A stretch of DNA of 64,000 nt from Paenibacillus sedimenti (GCF_014534655.1 NZ_JACVVD010000001.1:1073318-1137317), one strand, 5' to 3'; counted from the first letter of the stretch, positions 44,162 through 53,362 are shown. The notes: generated by a model from the sequence alone, not told the origin. Numbers and translations: made by a program.

Positions 44162-45034
44162 ATGATGTGGATCACGGTTATATTCATCGCTGAAATCATT
44201 GTTTGTCTGTTCATGCTGCTGTTTGGCCGTAAACGTAATGGCGGCTTTTTCCGAGAGAATCCGTATCCGTTTCAGATCAAATGGCTGCTGCCCGCAAGCT
44301 ACTTGATCGTAGATCAGCTGCAGCTGATGGAGAAATTTCCTGATTTTACAGCGAAAGTACATCATAAACTGCTTACGCTCTATGGGAGAAGTTTCGCCTC
44401 GCACGGCAGCAAAATGTTCTTCGCAGAACTCATTTCAGCTTCAACAGCTTGCGTGCTCATCTTTACATTATTATCAGCTCTTGCAGGAGGTGATGGAACC
44501 ATAGTTGGATTTGGTATGATTGCTTCTCTTCTAGTACCAATGCTCATGGTGCGGGATCTGGATACCAAAATACGTAAAAAGCAGCAGCATATGATTCTTG
44601 AGCTGCCTGAAGTGCTTAATACGATCGTACTTCTCGTGAACGCCGGTGAGACCGTTAACCGTGCTTGGATTCGCTGTGTCGAAGCACGAAAGCACAAAGG
44701 CCAGACACCATTATTTAAGGAGTTGGCCCAAGCGGTTCACGAGCTGGAGATGAATGCTTCATTTACGAAAGTCATGGAAGATTTCAGTAAACGCTGTGCG
44801 CTGCATGAGGTGTCGCTGTTTACATCGACTCTATTGCTGAACTACAAGCGTGGAGGCAGCGATTTTGTAGTGGCCTTACAGGCACTCTCATTAGAGCTAT
44901 GGCAAAGACGAAAATCCGTTTCTCGAATACTTGGCGAAGAAGCTTCGTCCAAGCTGGTGTTCCCAATGGTGCTCATTTTCGTGGTGGTGATGGTTATCGT
45001 TGCCGCTCCGGCTTTACTTATGATGAAACAATAA
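44162..45034 (+). CDS. tadC: TadC-like inner-membrane platform protein (T2SSF family)
   Basis: The second F-domain platform protein, 290 aa. It has an N-terminal helix, two central helices (about 95-130), the F-domain segment LPEVLNTIVLLVNAGETVNRAW, a second helical bundle (LHEVSLFTSTLLLNYKRGGSDF) and a C-terminal helix (LVFPMVLIFVVVMVIVAAPAL). It begins one base after the tadB stop. Confidence 0.9.
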   Translation: MMWITVIFIAEIIVCLFMLLFGRKRNGGFFRENPYPFQIKWLLPASYLIVDQLQLMEKFPDFTAKVHHKLLTLYGRSFASHGSKMFFAELISASTACVLIFTLLSALAGGDGTIVGFGMIASLLVPMLMVRDLDTKIRKKQQHMILELPEVLNTIVLLVNAGETVNRAWIRCVEARKHKGQTPLFKELAQAVHELEMNASFTKVMEDFSKRCALHEVSLFTSTLLLNYKRGGSDFVVALQALSLELWQRRKSVSRILGEEASSKLVFPMVLIFVVVMVIVAAPALLMMKQ

Positions 45035-45069
45035 ACTTATGAGTAAGCAACTTTAAGGAGGAATATAAA

Positions 45070-45297
45070 ATGAAAAAAACGCTTGAATGGATGAAAGCAT
45101 TTTGGAAAGACGAAGAGGGTCTTGGGACTTTGGAAATTTTATTGATTGTGGCCGTTCTTGTTGCAATAGCGATCATATTCAGAAAGTGGATCGTCTCATG
45201 GTTCCAAAAATTAATTGGAGATGCCAATACGGATCTCAAGGACAACAGCACTGTAACGCCATGCGTGCCGGGTCCGACAACAAGCTGTGCACCTTAA
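45070..45297 (+). CDS. flp: Flp-type type IVb pilin
   Basis: A 75-aa prepilin: a short basic leader, then Gly17 followed by LGTLE (Glu at +5 after cleavage) and a 20-residue hydrophobic helix (ILLIVAVLVAIAIIF). This is the processing site used by TadV peptidases. The C-terminal tail is longer than in classic Flp and has two Cys seven residues apart (TPCVPGPTTSC), which could form a disulfide outside the cell. TAAGGAGGAATATAAA precedes the ATG. It is the likely major pilin. Confidence 0.9.
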   Translation: MKKTLEWMKAFWKDEEGLGTLEILLIVAVLVAIAIIFRKWIVSWFQKLIGDANTDLKDNSTVTPCVPGPTTSCAP

Positions 45298-46303
45298 TCG
45301 TTTGTGCTTCCAAAACCTGAGGAAAAGCGAGCAAGGGAGCTTTACGTTGGAAGCTTCCCTTGTATTTCCAATAATCCTGCTGTGCACAGTTACGCTGCTG
45401 TTTGTCGGCATGTATGTGTATCAAAAGGTTTTTGTCCATCAAGTGGCGCAAACAACCGCGGAGAGACTCGCTTTCACGTGGGATAACAGTCACAAGGATC
45501 TTGTAACCGGCAACTTTAATCCCAGTGAAACAGATGGTTTATACTGGCGGCTGACGCAGAATAGCGTGACTGATCTGTTCGGCAAGTTGTTTTCGCGTGA
45601 TTCTTCGGAAGTAGCAATTCCTTCTTCTAATACTGGAAATAGCGGTCAAGTAGAGAAAAAGCTTGCTAATTCGTCCGCCACGTTACCTAAGGGTATGACA
45701 GGGACGGCTAAGTACTCGAACTATATCCTGGATCACAGAATCGAAATCCAAATTAACAAGCCTTTCTTAATGCCTCCCTTCATAAGAAAATGGTTTGATC
45801 CGCAGCGGGCCCAGGGTCGGGCAACTTCCCATGTTGTGGAACCGGTTGAGCTAATCCGTCTCACGGACATTACCCGTACCTACATCAAAGCGATCAAAGG
45901 GAGAATATCGCCTCAAAAGGCAAGAGATGCACTTGCAGAACCAACGCAAGATCAGCTTGCAGGTCCTGGTAGAACGATTAAAACCGAGCGACAAGCGGCT
46001 TCATACTTAAAATCTCTTGTTGGGGGCAGTGAGGTTGTATTATCAACCACTTCTGGTAAAAGCAGGACAGTTGACGCTCTCGACGCACATAGAGTTGCCC
46101 ATCAAGCTTTTTACAATGTAACGGAAACTCAGCTTCGTGAGGAACAGATGCCGAAAGATACGGAGCTGCTCGAACAAGGTACTCAGGTGAAGGGAGTCGT
46201 ATGGCATTTTTTCAAAAAAGAGGTGGGGGGCAGGCAGGTCCCCTCTGATAAATTTCGCAAGGAGCTTGAACGGAAAGGAATTGTTGTTGTCATTCATAAT
46301 TAA
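45287..46303 (+). CDS. TadE-like pseudopilin, long form
   Basis: A protein of up to 338 aa with a prepilin-like start: Gly17 then SFTLE, so Glu at +5, and a hydrophobic helix (ASLVFPIILLCTVTLLFVGMYVY). The rest is a large extracytoplasmic domain of unknown fold, with a central segment PPFIRKWFDPQRAQG and a basic C-terminus. The start is uncertain: the GTG at 45287 overlaps flp by 11 nt without a good ribosome site; TTG 45302 is another choice. It probably is a minor pilin of the Tad machine. Confidence 0.8.
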   Translation: MHLNRLCFQNLRKSEQGSFTLEASLVFPIILLCTVTLLFVGMYVYQKVFVHQVAQTTAERLAFTWDNSHKDLVTGNFNPSETDGLYWRLTQNSVTDLFGKLFSRDSSEVAIPSSNTGNSGQVEKKLANSSATLPKGMTGTAKYSNYILDHRIEIQINKPFLMPPFIRKWFDPQRAQGRATSHVVEPVELIRLTDITRTYIKAIKGRISPQKARDALAEPTQDQLAGPGRTIKTERQAASYLKSLVGGSEVVLSTTSGKSRTVDALDAHRVAHQAFYNVTETQLREEQMPKDTELLEQGTQVKGVVWHFFKKEVGGRQVPSDKFRKELERKGIVVVIHN

Positions 46304-46317
46304 TCAGCGGGGTATTT

Positions 46318-48594
46318 ATGCTATCATTTATTCGCTCTGAAAAAGGCGCGGTATCGGTGTATCTGATTTTGATCATTGTACCCATATTTTTATTCCAAGC
46401 CGTATTGATTGATTTCGCAAGGGTCAAACTCGCAGAGAGAGAAAATGAATCAGCCGTCAAGGCTGCAGCTCGTTCTGTGATGTCAGCCTACGATCCGGAA
46501 CTCCAAGCGATGGGCTTATATGGTCTTGGTGTGAAGCAAGAAGATGCTGAGCGTATGTTTCGTGAGGTGTTTGCGAAAAACCTGTCCGGCGATGTATCAT
46601 CAGGCGGATTTCATTACATAGACACCAAACCTGTGGATAAAGACGTGCGTGTAACACCTGTTTATTCGTTGGCCAGTCATGTAATTTTTGAACGCCAGGT
46701 ATTAGAGGATATGAAAATTAAGGCGCCTATTGAATTCACGCTTGAAATAACGGACAAGTTCCGAAAAAGCGGTACGACGGTTCCCTTCCAACAGGGATCC
46801 CAGTTTTCAAAGGAAGCTGCAGAACTAGATAAACTGTTAGATCAGAGGGAAAATGAGTTAGATGAGACATGGGAAAGCAGCGAGGAGCTGCATACGAGAA
46901 CTTCAGCCTACCATATGTACTATACAGCCCGGATTGCTGAATTGGATGATTTAGCGGCGCAAATCGGAATTCATACAATTGATGAAGTAAGAATCAATTT
47001 GACGAATGTAAAGAATCAGTTGCAATCAGTTCGAGAATCGATAACAAATCTGAATATGACGATCGCTTCTCTAAGCCAAGCCGGAGCACAGGGAGCAGCC
47101 GGCATTCAATCGATTGTGGAGTCCAGACGAGCATTAGAAGCGCAGGCTCAGGAACTCATGCAAAAGCAAAATGAACTCGAAAGATTGCTGGAGCTTTTGA
47201 TCAAGTACGCGGCACTGATTGCAGCAACGAAACTGGAGGTATCAGCCAATGGAAACGTTATGCGAGATTTACAGCAAACCATCGAATCAGCATTAAGGAA
47301 TGCGAAGCTGAAAAATAATGAAGTTCGTGAAAAGCTGAATGGCATTCATCAGAGCTCTGGCAGTAATCCGTCTAAGGCTAATGATGCTTTTCAAAGTGTA
47401 ATCGTCTACGGGGATGATTATTTCTATAATTACCAGACCTCCATTGCAAGCATTTCCGCACTGTTCAGCGCTTTTCAAGAAATCGTTGATTCCGTCTATC
47501 TGTATACAGCTGAAAACACACTCAAGGCCAATGGTGCGAATGGTGTTTACTGGACTAGATCCAATGAGTTTTATGCTAAACAAAGTGCCCTGGAGAAAGT
47601 GAGAATGGACAAGAACGAAGCGATTACTACAAACAAGCGCGAACAGAAAAATAAAATTCAAACTGTACTGGATCAGGCAAAGCAATCCATCGGCGCATGC
47701 AGCGTGACGGGGGAGCGGAGTGGAGAAAATGAGTTGTATACTCGATTACAGGGCGAAGGGCGGACGGGTGGCAACAAGGGCTACTATCAAAAGTATCGCG
47801 AAGCAAATGCTCAGGAATCTGTCATTGGCAGCGAGGTGGCCTTCGATTTAGAAAAATCGGAGCCAGTTAGTCTTCATGCCATGAGCATGCTGGATGCTTT
47901 TAATCAAGCGGCTGCATCGCTTCGTAATGAGCTCTACGTGAATGAATTTGCATTAACAAAATTTAATTACCGTACTTACGGCTTAGAAAAGGATCCATCG
48001 GGACAGCTGAAAACCTCGAACGAGCTTGTCGATCCTAGCTCGCATGCTTTAGCGAATCAAGAGGTCGAATATTTGCTTTATGGCTTTTCCTCATGCGCGG
48101 CGAATATTACATCGGCTTACGCTGAAATGTTTTCTTTTCGAATGGCGATCCGGACAGTGGAAGCGCTGCTCGATCCGAAAAAAGAGCTGCTTAACATAGG
48201 TTCTCCGCTGCTCGTGTTATTGGCAGCTGCCGCAGAAGGAGCATTTGAAGCATTTCAAGATATGAATAAGCTTATCAAAGGGGAGTCAGTAGAGTTGTCT
48301 GCCAAAATAACCTCTTCAGCGTTGAGCTTGACGTATAAAGATTATTTACGCATTTTTCTGCTCATGCATAGCAATAACACCAAGTTAATGGCGCGAATGC
48401 AGGCCCTAATTGAGTTACAAACGGGGAAAGACCTCATTCAAGAAACTACCTACATTCAAGGATCAGCGGCAAGCAGTATGAGACTTTGGTTCATTCCCCA
48501 GATGATGAAGCTGATGGAAGGATCAGGGCTGCTTGGTTGTAAAGTGCAGGGAAATCGGTGTCAATTTGCAAGTACGGCCGCAGTATCCTATTAA
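46318..48594 (+). CDS. TadG-like surface protein with long coiled coil
   Basis: A 758-aa protein with one N-terminal helix (AVSVYLILIIVPIFLFQAVLIDFARVKLAERE), similar to TadG/TadE-like N-termini. A Gly precedes AVSVY, but Tyr rather than Glu stands at +5, so it may stay uncleaved. Residues about 180-330 are rich in Glu/Gln/Leu heptads (coiled coil), with further helices to the C-terminus and few Cys. It is likely extracytoplasmic and specific to the monoderm Tad locus. I do not know its function. Confidence 0.75.
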   Translation: MLSFIRSEKGAVSVYLILIIVPIFLFQAVLIDFARVKLAERENESAVKAAARSVMSAYDPELQAMGLYGLGVKQEDAERMFREVFAKNLSGDVSSGGFHYIDTKPVDKDVRVTPVYSLASHVIFERQVLEDMKIKAPIEFTLEITDKFRKSGTTVPFQQGSQFSKEAAELDKLLDQRENELDETWESSEELHTRTSAYHMYYTARIAELDDLAAQIGIHTIDEVRINLTNVKNQLQSVRESITNLNMTIASLSQAGAQGAAGIQSIVESRRALEAQAQELMQKQNELERLLELLIKYAALIAATKLEVSANGNVMRDLQQTIESALRNAKLKNNEVREKLNGIHQSSGSNPSKANDAFQSVIVYGDDYFYNYQTSIASISALFSAFQEIVDSVYLYTAENTLKANGANGVYWTRSNEFYAKQSALEKVRMDKNEAITTNKREQKNKIQTVLDQAKQSIGACSVTGERSGENELYTRLQGEGRTGGNKGYYQKYREANAQESVIGSEVAFDLEKSEPVSLHAMSMLDAFNQAAASLRNELYVNEFALTKFNYRTYGLEKDPSGQLKTSNELVDPSSHALANQEVEYLLYGFSSCAANITSAYAEMFSFRMAIRTVEALLDPKKELLNIGSPLLVLLAAAAEGAFEAFQDMNKLIKGESVELSAKITSSALSLTYKDYLRIFLLMHSNNTKLMARMQALIELQTGKDLIQETTYIQGSAASSMRLWFIPQMMKLMEGSGLLGCKVQGNRCQFASTAAVSY

Positions 48595-48612
48595 ACGAAA
48601 AGGGGAGGGTAC

Positions 48613-49278
48613 ATGCTAATTAAATTTCGTAGAGAGCAGCATGGGGGCATAGTTTTGGAAGCTTCATTACTGCTGCCTTTTTTTCTCGCATTTGTAGTAG
48701 GACTCATCCTGTTCATCCAAGTTGCCGTCATGGAAATGGCACTGCAAGCTGGTGTTTCAGAGGCAACCAAGTCGGTAGCAGGACAGCTGTACCCTGTACG
48801 ATTGCTCGTACAAGAAGCCAAGTCCCGTTATGACCAAAGTCAGGCGGCTGCAATGATCAACTCGGCAATTGATCATGTCAAGACAGCCAGAGACAAGGTA
48901 ATTGGTGCTGAAGATTTAGCCGATGAATATGCAGCTTACATTCCGGATTCGCTATTAGAGTTGGTCAAATGGGAAAAGGAAAAACGCGTTCAGGGAGAGG
49001 GCAAAACTCAGGAAGAGATGGATCAAATTTACGTTCAACAGGTGAAGCCGCGAATCAACACGGCATTCACACCCATCGCGTTTGCTTTTTGCGACAGCTC
49101 CTTGATTCAGAAGGATCAATTCAAAGTAACTTCAGTTACGCTGCCCAGCATGGAGCCCGGTGGAAGTGCCTATTTTGGAATCGAAGCTCAAATTGAATAC
49201 AAGCTCCCGCTGCCATTTCTCAGCAAAACGATCATCTTGAAGAAGAAAGCAATTGAACGAGCATGGGTAGGCGCCTAG
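48613..49278 (+). CDS. TadE-like pseudopilin
   Basis: A 221-aa protein with basic leader, Gly11 followed by GIVLE (Glu at +5) and a hydrophobic helix (ASLLLPFFLAFVVGLILFIQ), the TadE pattern. The extracytoplasmic domain is helical at first and beta-rich at the end (GSAYFGIEAQIEYKLPLPF). GGGGAGGG precedes the ATG. It likely is a minor pilin processed by the TadV enzyme encoded next. Confidence 0.83.
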   Translation: MLIKFRREQHGGIVLEASLLLPFFLAFVVGLILFIQVAVMEMALQAGVSEATKSVAGQLYPVRLLVQEAKSRYDQSQAAAMINSAIDHVKTARDKVIGAEDLADEYAAYIPDSLLELVKWEKEKRVQGEGKTQEEMDQIYVQQVKPRINTAFTPIAFAFCDSSLIQKDQFKVTSVTLPSMEPGGSAYFGIEAQIEYKLPLPFLSKTIILKKKAIERAWVGA

Positions 49279-49323
49279 CCTGTAGAACAAACAAGCAAGC
49301 AAATGATTCCTAGGAGGATTCTA

Positions 49324-49833
49324 TTGATTCATTTGATTTTTTTCGTTTTTGTCGGTATCGCATTTATCACGGATGCTCGTAAGTCTGTAATTCCTAATGT
49401 ACTTACGTTAGCTGGAACGTTAGTTGGGGTGTTATTTCATTGTTTAAATCAAGGCTGGGATGGTTTAGCATTTGCTACTTTAGGGGCAGTAACAGGATTT
49501 GTAGGACTAATACTGTTGTATGTATTTGGGGCTCTTGGAGCAGGCGATGTAAAGCTGTTTGCATCGATCGGTGCTCTGATGGGGTTCACATTTGTCATTC
49601 AGTGCATGATTTACGCGATTTTGTTTGCCGGAGTGATCGGTCTATGTCTTCTATTTGTTCGTAAGCAAGTGGCGGCAACCGGGAATAAGCTCGCAAACTG
49701 GGTTATTTCTATTGTCGCATTTGGAGATAAGGAGACTCTGCTAAGTATGAAGCGGCAAAATAATATGAAGTTCCCATTCATGTATGCCGTGGTACCGGCG
49801 GTCATGTTGGCATGGCATGAAGCTTTTGTATGA
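49324..49833 (+). CDS. tadV: TadV/CpaA-type prepilin peptidase (A24)
   Basis: An aspartic membrane protease that removes leader peptides of Flp and TadE-like pilins. The two catalytic Asp are in FITDARKSVIPN and ALGAGDVKLFA, the A24 signature. About five or six membrane helices fit in 169 aa. TTG 49324 lies 6 nt after AGGAGG (49312-49317); an ATG at 49303 would include that site inside the gene. Confidence 0.9.
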   Translation: MIHLIFFVFVGIAFITDARKSVIPNVLTLAGTLVGVLFHCLNQGWDGLAFATLGAVTGFVGLILLYVFGALGAGDVKLFASIGALMGFTFVIQCMIYAILFAGVIGLCLLFVRKQVAATGNKLANWVISIVAFGDKETLLSMKRQNNMKFPFMYAVVPAVMLAWHEAFV

Positions 49834-49846
49834 AAGAGGTGGAGCA

Positions 49847-51358
49847 TTGAACCAGGAAATCTTCGGACTTCGCTACGATTTTGTATACCGGCATGGTCAT
49901 TATATGGAGCTATACAAAGAAGAAGGAATTTCTCAAGACGAGCTTTCCGGACTGCAATTGCGCATGTTGGAAGCGAACCCAATACCCAATCTGTTGCCGC
50001 TGGAGGTTAAGGAGGTAGACTTTCGTATCAGCTTGCTTTACAACTTATCCTCTAAGCGTATGCTCGCCCATGTGCTAAAAGTGGAGAGTTTTTCGAAACA
50101 TCATTTTGTTAAAATCCTCTACGCTATTGTTTGCACGTTGGAAGAAAGCAGAAATTATATGCTTCATGAGAATGGATATGTATTGAAAGATAATTTTATT
50201 TTCATCGGTACGGATTGGTCTGATGTCTATCTGACTTATGTGCCTCTGCATCACGAGTATGAAGAAATATCAGTTCTGGATTCATTAGAATCGTTAAAGA
50301 TGCACCTTGCCGACAAAGTGAAGGAAGATGATAAGCGTACATTCATATCATGGATGGAGTCGCTTTCGCAGAATCGGAATTTGTCGGAATATAAACAGAA
50401 GCTGCTAACTTTGATGGATGATATAGCTATTAACAAACTTGTATCAGCAAAGCTAACAGACAGCCGATATGAACCATCAATTGAATCAAATTTGGAAATG
50501 CTGTCAGAAGTTCCAGAAGTGCCAAAAGTTTTGCCAAAAGAAATGCAGAAAGTAGTATTTTCTGAGCAGGAGAGCAGCTTACCTAAACCTCTTTGGAGTA
50601 GAAATGAAGATGTCGTATTTTTTAGGGGTGGAATTTCGGAGGAGGAAGGCAAAAATTTAACCGTACGCGGCGCTTTTTCTTTTTTTAAGATCTCACACCG
50701 AACACAGATCATTATGTTAGTTGTTTTTTTACTGTCAACTGCTTTCTTATGGCAAAATTATTTGACATATCCTTCAACAGCATCGCTCCGTATCACTTTG
50801 GGATTGACATTCCTTTTCGCAGATATATGGTTTGTGATGAAGTTCAAAGGAGTTCTTTGGTATCATGCAGTAAAAAGCTCCCCGTTATATTCTGCTGGAG
50901 AACAGCATGTTGAAAATAAATGGGTTGAGCCACAACGTTTCAATCCGCAAAATATACAAGAACATTATCAGAACCTCCACATGCATACAACTTTACTGGG
51001 CAATTCAAAACCGAATATAACTGTATTCTTAGGTAGTAAGTTGAAACAGATGCAAGGAGCCAGACTAGTAGTACAGAGGGATGGGGGCAATCAAACCTTT
51101 GCTTTGGAGAACAATAGTTTTCTAATTGGCAGGGGCGATGCCGAGGTGAAGGTTGATTTCGTTCTGGATGAATCGGGTATTTCCAGACTACACGCAGAAA
51201 TATTTAAAGATGGAGACAACTTTGGCATTAAAGACTTAGGTTCGACGAACGGAACTTTTTTGAATGGAGAGGCACTTGTTTCTTATCAAGCTTATCCGCT
51301 GCAGGAAGGTGATGTGATTCGAATAATCCGATCGGAAATGACTTTTCGGGTAGGTTAA
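49847..51358 (+). CDS. DUF6382-like membrane protein with C-terminal FHA domain
   Basis: A 503-aa protein: a soluble N-terminal domain (about 1-190; GLRYDFVYRHGHYMELY, LLPLEVKEVDFRISLLYNLSS), a variable linker, two membrane helices (about 285-335), and a C-terminal FHA domain (about 425-500). The FHA hallmarks are IGRGDAEV, SGISRLHAEIF and STNGTFLNG, which bind phosphothreonine. TTG 49847 follows AGAGGTGGAG. It closes the tad operon, so it probably reads phosphorylation made by the nearby kinase or another Ser/Thr kinase. Confidence 0.83.
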   Translation: MNQEIFGLRYDFVYRHGHYMELYKEEGISQDELSGLQLRMLEANPIPNLLPLEVKEVDFRISLLYNLSSKRMLAHVLKVESFSKHHFVKILYAIVCTLEESRNYMLHENGYVLKDNFIFIGTDWSDVYLTYVPLHHEYEEISVLDSLESLKMHLADKVKEDDKRTFISWMESLSQNRNLSEYKQKLLTLMDDIAINKLVSAKLTDSRYEPSIESNLEMLSEVPEVPKVLPKEMQKVVFSEQESSLPKPLWSRNEDVVFFRGGISEEEGKNLTVRGAFSFFKISHRTQIIMLVVFLLSTAFLWQNYLTYPSTASLRITLGLTFLFADIWFVMKFKGVLWYHAVKSSPLYSAGEQHVENKWVEPQRFNPQNIQEHYQNLHMHTTLLGNSKPNITVFLGSKLKQMQGARLVVQRDGGNQTFALENNSFLIGRGDAEVKVDFVLDESGISRLHAEIFKDGDNFGIKDLGSTNGTFLNGEALVSYQAYPLQEGDVIRIIRSEMTFRVG

Positions 51359-51394
51359 ATAAGAAAGAAGTTTCCTGTCTATTGCTTACAATGT

Positions 51395-51427
51395 TATAAT
51401 AAATCGTTACAGCTTGTAACAGACAGG
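51395..51427 (+). promoter_or_regulatory. Extended -10 promoter of yfmM-like gene with nested inverted repeats
   Basis: TATAAT (51395-51400) with TGT upstream (extended -10) and no good -35. Downstream lies GTTAC-AGCTT-GTAAC (51405-51419). CCTGTCT (51374-51380) is mirrored by AGACAGG (51421-51427), which covers the ribosome site AGGAG. Confidence 0.5.
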
Positions 51428-51443
51428 AGTTCGGGTTTACGAT

Positions 51444-53000
51444 ATGAGTCTTTTGACAGTTGAAGATTTAAGCCACAGTTTTGGGGATCGCACTTTATTT
51501 AAAAATGTTTCATTCCGCCTGCTCGCCGGCGAGCGTGTCGGATTGGTTGGAGCGAATGGCGTGGGCAAGTCCACGTTAATGAATATATTAACAGGCAAGC
51601 TGCTTAAGGATACGGGTAAAGTGGAGTGGACGCCGCGTGTTCATTACGGTTACTTGGATCAGCATACTGTTTTGACACCCGGTAAAACGATTCGCGATGT
51701 GCTTCGCGATGCTTACCTGCCACTTTATGAGCAGGAAAAAGACATGATGGCCATTACGGAGAAAATGAGCGATGCCTCACCGGAAGAGCTTGAAGTTTTG
51801 CTCGAAGAAATGGGTGAAATTCAAGAGCGCCTCGAAGCTAGCGGTTTTTATTTGCTGGATGTCAAAGTCGAAGAGATGGCTAACGGCCTCGGTCTGAACG
51901 CAATCGGACTTGATCGTGACGTTTCCGCGTTAAGCGGCGGGCAACGGACGAAAGTTCTTTTGGCTAAGCTGCTGCTGGAAAAGCCGACCGTTTTGCTTCT
52001 GGACGAGCCGACGAATTATTTGGATGTCGAACATATCGAGTGGTTAAAAAACTACCTCAAAGAATATCCATTCGCATTCATGCTCATTTCCCATGACACT
52101 GAATTCATGAATGAAGTTGTTAACGTTGTGTATCATTTGGAATTCACAAAGCTGAACCGTTATACGGCGAACTATGAGAAGTTCCTCGATATGGCGGAAC
52201 TCAATAAGAGCCAGCATATCGAAGCCTACGAGAAGCAGCAGGAATACATCAAGCAGCAGGAAGACTTTATTCAACGAAATAAAGCCCGATATTCGACTTC
52301 GAGTCGCGCGAAGAGCCGTCAGAAGCAGCTGGAGAAAATTGAGCGCATTGACCGTCCTGAGACGGCAGCGAAGCCAACTTTCGTGTTCAAGGAATCCAGA
52401 GCGAGCGGTAGAATCGTTTTCGAAGCGGAAAATATGGAGATAGGCTATGACCGACCGCTGCTGCCCACAATGAACGTGTCCATTGAACGTGGCGAAAAGA
52501 TCGCAATTGTAGGATGCAACGGAGTAGGCAAATCAACCTTGCTCAAAACGATTCTTGGCAAAATCGATCCCTATAGCGGTAAAACGTACCGTGGCGATTA
52601 CTTATCCCCGGCATACTTCGAGCAGGAAGTAAAAGCGGCGGGCATCACACCGATCGATGACGTGTGGAATGAATTCTCTTCCTTGAACCAACATGAAGTA
52701 AGAGCGGCTTTGGCGCGCTGCGGTCTAAAAAATGAACACATCACTCGTCCGATGAACATGCTCAGCGGGGGAGAGCAAGCCAAGGTGCGTCTTTGCAAGC
52801 TGCTTATGAAAGAAAGTAATTGGCTTCTGTTTGACGAGCCGACAAACCATCTGGATGTGGTCGCCAAAGAAGAACTGCAGCGCGCTTTGAAAGAATACAA
52901 AGGAACCGTAATGCTCGTTTGCCATGAACCGGAGTTTTATGAAGGCTGGGTAACAAGGGTATGGGATGTTGAGGAATGGTCTTCTAAAGTAGCGAAATAG
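51444..53000 (+). CDS. ABC-F family ATPase, YfmM-like
   Basis: ABC-F proteins are soluble twin-ABC ATPases that act on ribosomes. This 518-aa protein is like B. subtilis YfmM: N-terminal Walker A GANGVGKSTL, signature LSGGQRTK, Walker B LLLDEPTNYLD; a linker near 215-300 with many charged residues (YIKQQEDFIQRNKARYSTSSRAKSR split by a helix); second Walker A GCNGVGKSTL, LSGGEQAK and FDEPTNHLD. The nearest ribosome site (AGGAG) is 14 nt from the ATG, longer than usual. It is the first of three ABC-F genes within 7 kb. Confidence 0.9.
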   Translation: MSLLTVEDLSHSFGDRTLFKNVSFRLLAGERVGLVGANGVGKSTLMNILTGKLLKDTGKVEWTPRVHYGYLDQHTVLTPGKTIRDVLRDAYLPLYEQEKDMMAITEKMSDASPEELEVLLEEMGEIQERLEASGFYLLDVKVEEMANGLGLNAIGLDRDVSALSGGQRTKVLLAKLLLEKPTVLLLDEPTNYLDVEHIEWLKNYLKEYPFAFMLISHDTEFMNEVVNVVYHLEFTKLNRYTANYEKFLDMAELNKSQHIEAYEKQQEYIKQQEDFIQRNKARYSTSSRAKSRQKQLEKIERIDRPETAAKPTFVFKESRASGRIVFEAENMEIGYDRPLLPTMNVSIERGEKIAIVGCNGVGKSTLLKTILGKIDPYSGKTYRGDYLSPAYFEQEVKAAGITPIDDVWNEFSSLNQHEVRAALARCGLKNEHITRPMNMLSGGEQAKVRLCKLLMKESNWLLFDEPTNHLDVVAKEELQRALKEYKGTVMLVCHEPEFYEGWVTRVWDVEEWSSKVAK

Positions 53001-53013
53001 GGGGATATGAATC

Positions 53014-53304
53014 ATGTTGACGCATGTCGTGTTATTTAAGCTTAAAGATCGGAGTCCGGAATCGGTACAAGCCACCAAGCAAGTTTTGACGAACATGGAG
53101 GGGAAAATTCCGGTTCTGAAGCACATTGAGATTGGCACCGATGTTCTGCATTCGGATCGCTCATATGATATCGCATTAATTACTAGATTTGATTCACTGG
53201 AAGACTTAAGGGCGTATGACACGCATCCGCTTCATGAAGAAGTGAAGCTTCATATGAAATCCGTTTTGGACGGAACCTCGGTTTGTGTTGATTTTGAAAG
53301 CTAA
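53014..53304 (+). CDS. Dabb family (stress-responsive A/B barrel) protein
   Basis: A 96-aa protein of the dimeric alpha-beta barrel (Dabb) family: MLTHVVLFKLKDRSPE start, IGTDVLHSDRSYDIALITRF and the HPLHEEV segment. Members bind small ligands or act in stress; the role here is unknown. It follows the YfmM-like gene by 13 nt and ends before a terminator-like hairpin. Confidence 0.87.
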   Translation: MLTHVVLFKLKDRSPESVQATKQVLTNMEGKIPVLKHIEIGTDVLHSDRSYDIALITRFDSLEDLRAYDTHPLHEEVKLHMKSVLDGTSVCVDFES

Positions 53305-53323
53305 TCCGTTTGAAAAACGGTTG

Positions 53324-53362
53324 AAAACAGTGTAGTATCCTTAGAAGAGGCTGCACTGTTTT
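53324..53362 (+). terminator. Terminator after the Dabb gene
   Basis: AAAACAGTG (53324-53332) pairs with CACTGTTTT (53354-53362), a 9-bp stem with a 21-nt loop, followed by TTGC. The large loop makes it a moderate call. Confidence 0.5.
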
